Source of the DNA: Methyloceanibacter sp.
Lineage (GTDB): Bacteria; Pseudomonadota; Alphaproteobacteria; Rhizobiales; Methyloligellaceae
DNA: 8,176 nucleotides
Direction: 5' to 3'
Assembly (NCBI GenBank): GCA_016649675.1
Contig: JAENXG010000105.1
Span: 1 to 8,176, forward strand
Shown: positions 4,803 through 8,176 of the stretch, piece by piece
Numbering within the stretch: position 1 is the stretch's first letter
Layout of the letters: every line of letters begins with the position of its first letter
The notes under the pieces: model-generated
The model's input: the letters and a program-made list of their open reading frames with translations, nothing else
Databases searched by the model: none
What the model was told of the DNA's origin: nothing
Translations under genes and position numbers: made by a program

Positions 4803-5978
4803 TCAACCGCCCGGATGTCCCAAGGTGAGCCGCAGAATTTTGCCGTCGTCTTCGTCGGTGAGCGCATAGACGGCGCCGTCGGGCCCTTGCACCACGTCGC
4901 GAATGCGGGTGCCCATCGGGATGCGCTCCTCTCCTGTCACCTTCTCGCCGTCGAGCGTCAGCCGGACAATCGCCTCGGATGATAGACCGGCAATCAGGAG
5001 ATTGCCTTTCCAGCCGGGGATGGCATCGGCCGTATAGAAGGTGATCCCCGACGGCGAGATCACCGGGTTCCAATGATCGATGGCGTCGGCGAACTCAGGG
5101 TGCGTCGGCGGCGCGGGGATGGCGCGGCCGTCATAGTGCTTGCCCCAGCTCACGACGGGCCAGCCGTAATTCCGCCCGGGCTCCGGAATGTTGATCTCAT
5201 CGCCGCCCAGCGGGCCGAACTCGCTCTCCCAGAGCTTTCCGGTCTTGGGGTGGATGGCGGCGCCTTGCGGATTGCGGTGGCCATAGGACCAGATCTCGGG
5301 CTTGGCGTCTTTCCGCCCGACAAAGGGATTGTCCTCCGGCACCGAGCCGTCGGGATTGAGGCGCACGATCTTGCCGAGATGGTTGGAAAGGTCCTGGGCC
5401 GGCTCGAATTGAAAGCGTTCGCCGAGCGTGATGAACAACTTGCCGTCGGGGGCGAAAGCGAGCCTGCCGCCGAAATGGTTCCCGCCGACGACTTTGGGCT
5501 CTTGCCGGAAAATCACCTGCACAGCATCGAGACCGGCGTCGGCGAGCTTGCCGCGCGCCACCGCCGTTCCGGCGCCACCGTCACCAGGCTCGGAATAAGC
5601 GAGATAGACGAGCCGGTTCGACGCGAAGTCGGGATCGAGCGCCACGTCGAGCAGCCCGCCCTGACCTTGCGCAAAGACCTGCGGCACGCCTTTGAGCGGC
5701 TCGGATGTGTTGCCGTCCGGCGTCACGATGCGAAGCCGTCCCGGCCGCTCGGTGACGAGCATGCGCCCGTCCGGCAGAAAGGTGAGACCCCAGGGATGCT
5801 CGAGCCCGTCGGCAACCGTCTCGACCCTGATCGGCCCTTCCTTGGTATCGACGGTGCTGTCCTCGGCAAGCCCAGGGACCGACATCAGCATCAGCGCTGC
5901 GCTGGCACGCAACAGCTTGCCGCACACCGACCCATCGAAGTGAGAAGCCTTTTCGGTTCGATTGCTCCCGCTCCGCAA
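4803..5978 (-). CDS. yliI: PQQ-dependent aldose sugar dehydrogenase, YliI/Asd-like
   Basis: This is a periplasmic soluble quinoprotein that oxidises aldose sugars using pyrroloquinoline quinone, by homology to E. coli YliI (Asd, 371 residues). The 391-residue protein has an export signal ending near residue 38 (KLLRASAALMLMSVPGLA-ED), then the six-bladed beta-propeller of the sorbosone/glucose dehydrogenase family. Landmarks are LEHPWGLTFLPDGRMLVTER (59-78), NHFGGRL with the likely catalytic His168, SYGHRNPQG (231-239), ESEFGPLGGDEIN (251-263) and GRNYGWP (268-274). The start is a TTG at 5978 with GGGAG about eight bases upstream (5987-5991). The nearby ATG at 5993 stops after three codons. 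A GTG at codon 18 is the alternative start. No PQQ biosynthesis genes are in the window, so cofactor supply is unseen. It is probably co-transcribed with the radical SAM gene. Confidence 0.88.
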   Translation of the reverse strand: MRSGSNRTEKASHFDGSVCGKLLRASAALMLMSVPGLAEDSTVDTKEGPIRVETVADGLEHPWGLTFLPDGRMLVTERPGRLRIVTPDGNTSEPLKGVPQVFAQGQGGLLDVALDPDFASNRLVYLAYSEPGDGGAGTAVARGKLADAGLDAVQVIFRQEPKVVGGNHFGGRLAFAPDGKLFITLGERFQFEPAQDLSNHLGKIVRLNPDGSVPEDNPFVGRKDAKPEIWSYGHRNPQGAAIHPKTGKLWESEFGPLGGDEINIPEPGRNYGWPVVSWGKHYDGRAIPAPPTHPEFADAIDHWNPVISPSGITFYTADAIPGWKGNLLIAGLSSEAIVRLTLDGEKVTGEERIPMGTRIRDVVQGPDGAVYALTDEDDGKILRLTLGHPGG

Positions 5979-6017
5979 CGTTTAATCTCCCATGCCGCTG
6001 TTCGCTTCGGCGAAAAC

Positions 6018-6055
6018 GCTAAGCCGGGGCAAGAAGCTATTCGCGACGGCTTAGC
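6018..6055. repeat. 9-bp inverted repeat in the divergent intergenic region
   Basis: The sequence gctaagccg (6018-6026) is perfectly mirrored by cggcttagc (6047-6055) with a 20-base spacer. It lies in the 243-bp gap between the divergent dehydrogenase (start 5978) and MlaC-like (start 6222) genes, 40 bases before the dehydrogenase start. It could be a regulator site serving one or both operons, or an RNA stem in the dehydrogenase leader. I found no clear -35/-10 pair for either direction in this gap. Confidence 0.35.
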
Positions 6056-6221
6056 TGTCCATGCGGCGTTTCAGCCGAGTTCGCCAGCTGGTTTAACCCT
6101 TAATCCCCGCGTTAGGATGCAACTTGCGAAGCGTCAACGCCGATGCTGCATATGAAGTTCGCTCATCTAGATCGCGTTTTGGGCTTGCACGACCGCGCGA
6201 GAGTCATCAAGTGTTGAGCCC

Positions 6222-6866
6222 ATGTCGGCATTTTTCTTGGCGGTTTGCGGCAGGTTAAAGTGCGGTGGTCCGTCCGCCCTTCTGTTGAGCGCGCTTTTGC
6301 CTGCTCTTGTCTGGCTCGCAGCGCCAGCCATTGCGGCGAACGCAGACTCTCAGGACGCTATTCGTGCCTTCGTCGAACGGGTGAATGTGGCTTCGGTCGG
6401 GTTCTTCTCCTCCGGCTCGGAGGCTGATGCGCGCGAAAGGTGCCGCGCCTTGCTCGCTTGGGCGTTCGACGTGCCGGCAATGGGCAAGGAGGCGCTGGGC
6501 AAAGCCTGGGACAAGGCGACGGAGGAGGAGCGCAAGGACTTTCTGCAAGCCTTCGAGGAAGACGTCATCAGTGGATATCTTCGGCGTATGAAAGCACCCG
6601 GCACGACGATGACCTTCATCGGGCATCGGCCGCCCATCGGGGGCGATCAGCTTGCCGCGAGCCGCCGCTCCGTGCCGGGCAAGGAGGATCAGACGTGGAT
6701 CTGGTGGATGCGGCCCGATGGCCAATCCTGGCGCATCGTCGATCTCCTGCTTGACGGCCATAGCGCTCTGAACGCTGAGATTCAGGAATACGCCAATGTG
6801 TTGGCGAGCAACCACGGCGACATGAACGCTCTCATCGCCTTCATGCGCAGCCGTGCGGCCAAATGA
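6222..6866 (+). CDS. MlaC/Ttg2D-like periplasmic (phospho)lipid carrier protein
   Basis: This exported protein of 214 residues has a hydrophobic signal (about 18-38, ending PAIAA-NAD). It is followed by a domain with the MlaC/Ttg2D pattern: a helix-rich N-terminal part, then FDVPAMGKEALGKAW (82-96), the KATEEERKDFLQAFEEDVIS helix (98-117), YLRRM (119-123), and a beta-rich half with WWMRPDGQSWRIVDLLLDG (161-179) and a C-terminal helical end. MlaC proteins ferry phospholipids between outer- and inner-membrane complexes; hopanoid-linked HpnM is a relative. The ATG at 6222 has only a poor ribosome site, but the signal peptide fits this start. The stop overlaps the next gene (ATGA). What is unusual is the partner: a LolD/MacB-type ATPase and FtsX-type permease instead of MlaF/MlaE. 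The family call is good; the cargo is unknown. Confidence 0.8.
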   Translation: MSAFFLAVCGRLKCGGPSALLLSALLPALVWLAAPAIAANADSQDAIRAFVERVNVASVGFFSSGSEADARERCRALLAWAFDVPAMGKEALGKAWDKATEEERKDFLQAFEEDVISGYLRRMKAPGTTMTFIGHRPPIGGDQLAASRRSVPGKEDQTWIWWMRPDGQSWRIVDLLLDGHSALNAEIQEYANVLASNHGDMNALIAFMRSRAAK

Positions 6867-7579
6867 GCGCAACCATGGAAGCAAGCTCCCTCATCGCCCT
6901 TGATCATGTCGGCCATGACTTCGACAATGGGCGAATCGTCGCGCTAAGGGACGTCAATCTCAGCTTCGGGGAAGGCGAATCAGTCGCCATCGTCGGCGCG
7001 AGCGGCAGCGGCAAGACGACGCTCATCCTCGTGATGTGCGGCATCAGGATCCCAACGAAAGGGATCCTTCGCTGGAAGGGCGAGCCCGTCACTACACTAC
7101 GACAGTGGACAAATTTGCGGCGCTCCGAGATCGGCATCGTGTTTCAGGACTTCAATCTGTTTCCCACGCTGACGGCCCGCGAGAACGTCGAGGTGGCGAT
7201 GTTTGGTTCCAGTGCCAGCAGTAGCGAGCGCCGGCGCCGGGTCGAAGAAGCGCTCGACACGGTAGGGCTGACTGACCGCGCCACCCACTTGCCGCAGGAG
7301 CTGTCCGGCGGCGAGCGTCAGCGCGTCGCCATCGCGCGAAGCATCATCAACGATCCGAAACTCATCCTCGCCGATGAGCCGACCGGCAATCTCGACAGCG
7401 TCAACGCTTCCGCGATCTTGGATCTCCTGTTTGATCTCCAGCGCGCGCGCGGCTCGACTCTGGTCATGGTGTCTCACGCGCCGGACCAAGCAGGGCGCTG
7501 CGCGCGACAGATAAACATGAAGGACGGCAAGGTGACGATGGACCAGCAGAGGGTGCCGGCCCACGAGGAGGCCCTATGA
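6863..7579 (+). CDS. ABC transporter ATP-binding protein, LolD/MacB type
   Basis: This is a cytoplasmic ATPase of 238 residues, full length for the LolD/MacB/FtsE-like class. Motifs are Walker A GASGSGKT (45-52), Q-loop in FQDFNLFP (Q95), signature LSGGERQ (147-153), Walker B LILADEP (167-173) followed by TGNLD, and the switch histidine in VSHA (H205). LSGGERQRVAIAR and ADEPTGNLD are typical of mechanotransmitting (type VII) ABC systems that act on the periplasm rather than moving substrate through the membrane. The ATG at 6863 overlaps the stop of the MlaC-like gene by four bases, and its own stop overlaps the permease start by four bases, so the three genes are tightly coupled. It would pair with the permease encoded downstream. 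The substrate cannot be told from the ATPase. Confidence 0.92.
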   Translation: MSATMEASSLIALDHVGHDFDNGRIVALRDVNLSFGEGESVAIVGASGSGKTTLILVMCGIRIPTKGILRWKGEPVTTLRQWTNLRRSEIGIVFQDFNLFPTLTARENVEVAMFGSSASSSERRRRVEEALDTVGLTDRATHLPQELSGGERQRVAIARSIINDPKLILADEPTGNLDSVNASAILDLLFDLQRARGSTLVMVSHAPDQAGRCARQINMKDGKVTMDQQRVPAHEEAL

Positions 7580-8176
7580 ATCATCTCGAATTTGCCTTCC
7601 GCAATCTGCAACGGCGGCGGGCGCGGTCCATTCTCACGATACTTGGCGTTGCCTTCGCCGTCGGCAGCTTCATCACCCTCTATGGGCTGTCCCGAAGCGT
7701 GCATGAGAACGTGCAACGGAGCTTCGACGAGCATGGCACGGATTTGACGGTGAAGCGGCGTGGCATCGCCGAACCCTTTGGCGGCACGATCCCGGAGGCC
7801 CTGATCCCTGAGATTGCCAAGATTCCAGGCGTTGCCGCCGTCTCCGGCCAGCTCATCACCTTTGCCGCCACCGACAACGACGACAACGTGCTCGCCGCGG
7901 GGTGGGCGCCTGAGGGCTTCTATTGGGCAAATGTGCCTTTGAAGGATGGGCGCGTTCCCAATCCCGACGAACGCATGGTTGCCTTGGTCGGGAACGATAT
8001 CGCGCGGACCTTAGGCAAAAAGGTGGGTGACGAGATCACGCTTCTCGGCGAGAAGTTCCGGATTGTCGGCCTCACCGACTACCACTCGATCATCAACCGC
8101 AACCAAGTCATCGTGAAGCTCGCCGATCTGCAAGAGCTCACGTTCCGCACCGGTGCGGTCACCTTCCTGTCGATCA
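7576..8176 (+). CDS. FtsX/MacB-type ABC permease (3' end outside window)
   Basis: An open frame runs from the ATG at 7576 to the window edge, 200 codons, and is therefore partial. It has GAGGAGG four bases upstream and overlaps the ATPase stop (ATGA). The protein begins MNHLEFAFRNLQRRRARSIL with a first transmembrane helix at about 18-38, a typical FtsX/LolC/MacB start. A large periplasmic (MacB_PCD-type) domain follows, with IAKIPGVAAVSGQL (about 83-96), GWAPEGFYWANVPLKDGR, LVGNDIARTLGKKVGDEITL and FRIVGL. These match the usual 'I.gv..v.p......G......lG...a..lg...Gd.i.i.g..f.VvGi' layout. The remaining three helices should lie beyond the edge. With the preceding ATPase it would form a LolCDE/MacB-like transporter, here with an MlaC-like soluble partner. 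Confidence 0.9.
   Translation, partial: MNHLEFAFRNLQRRRARSILTILGVAFAVGSFITLYGLSRSVHENVQRSFDEHGTDLTVKRRGIAEPFGGTIPEALIPEIAKIPGVAAVSGQLITFAATDNDDNVLAAGWAPEGFYWANVPLKDGRVPNPDERMVALVGNDIARTLGKKVGDEITLLGEKFRIVGLTDYHSIINRNQVIVKLADLQELTFRTGAVTFLSI

Noticed and set aside
5073..6155. 360-residue plus-strand open frame opposite the dehydrogenase gene
   Set aside because: It is the antisense shadow of a clear YliI-like gene in GC-rich DNA. It has no family pattern and runs beyond the real gene into the intergenic region without a ribosome site.

Overview
The window reads as chromosomal DNA of a GC-rich alphaproteobacterium, most likely Hyphomicrobiales (Bradyrhizobium/Rhodopseudomonas/Methylobacterium-like). 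This rests on base composition, codon choice and the type of proteins encoded; no rRNA, tRNA or other taxonomic marker is present, so the placement is an inference. I see no insertion sequence, phage gene, tRNA or CRISPR array.

Left part (1-1730, minus strand). Two small genes of unknown function lie close together: a 95-residue protein (205-492) and a second one (182 to beyond the left edge). They follow a gene-free stretch (493-866) that carries two terminator-like hairpins. Next comes a gene-decay scar. The first ~159 residues of a Tat-exported metallophosphoesterase are joined, out of frame, to the last ~83 residues of an ECF-type anti-sigma factor. A good Shine-Dalgarno and a possible ECF-type promoter survive upstream of it.

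Middle (1729-3422, minus strand). A two-gene ABC-2 exporter operon resembles E. coli YadG/YadH: the ATPase (2487-3422) and then the permease (1729-2490), overlapping by ATGA. A long inverted repeat (3432-3498) sits just upstream of the ATPase start.

Middle right (3597-5978, minus strand). A PQQ-dependent aldose dehydrogenase of the YliI type (4803-5978, TTG start) is followed after 57 bp by a radical SAM/SPASM-like protein (3597-4745). That protein ends in an unusual ~85-residue Lys/Pro and then Cys/Pro tail, and its Shine-Dalgarno lies inside a perfect hairpin. No separate peptide substrate gene is visible, so the fused tail is the most intriguing element here.

Right part (6222-8176, plus strand). 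A divergent operon of three genes, each overlapping the next by ATGA, encodes an exported MlaC/Ttg2D-like protein, a LolD/MacB-type ATPase and an FtsX/MacB-type permease cut by the window edge. MlaC-type carriers normally belong to Mla (MlaFEDB) importers, so pairing with a LolD/FtsX-type transporter is a non-standard combination. It suggests envelope lipid or lipoprotein traffic.
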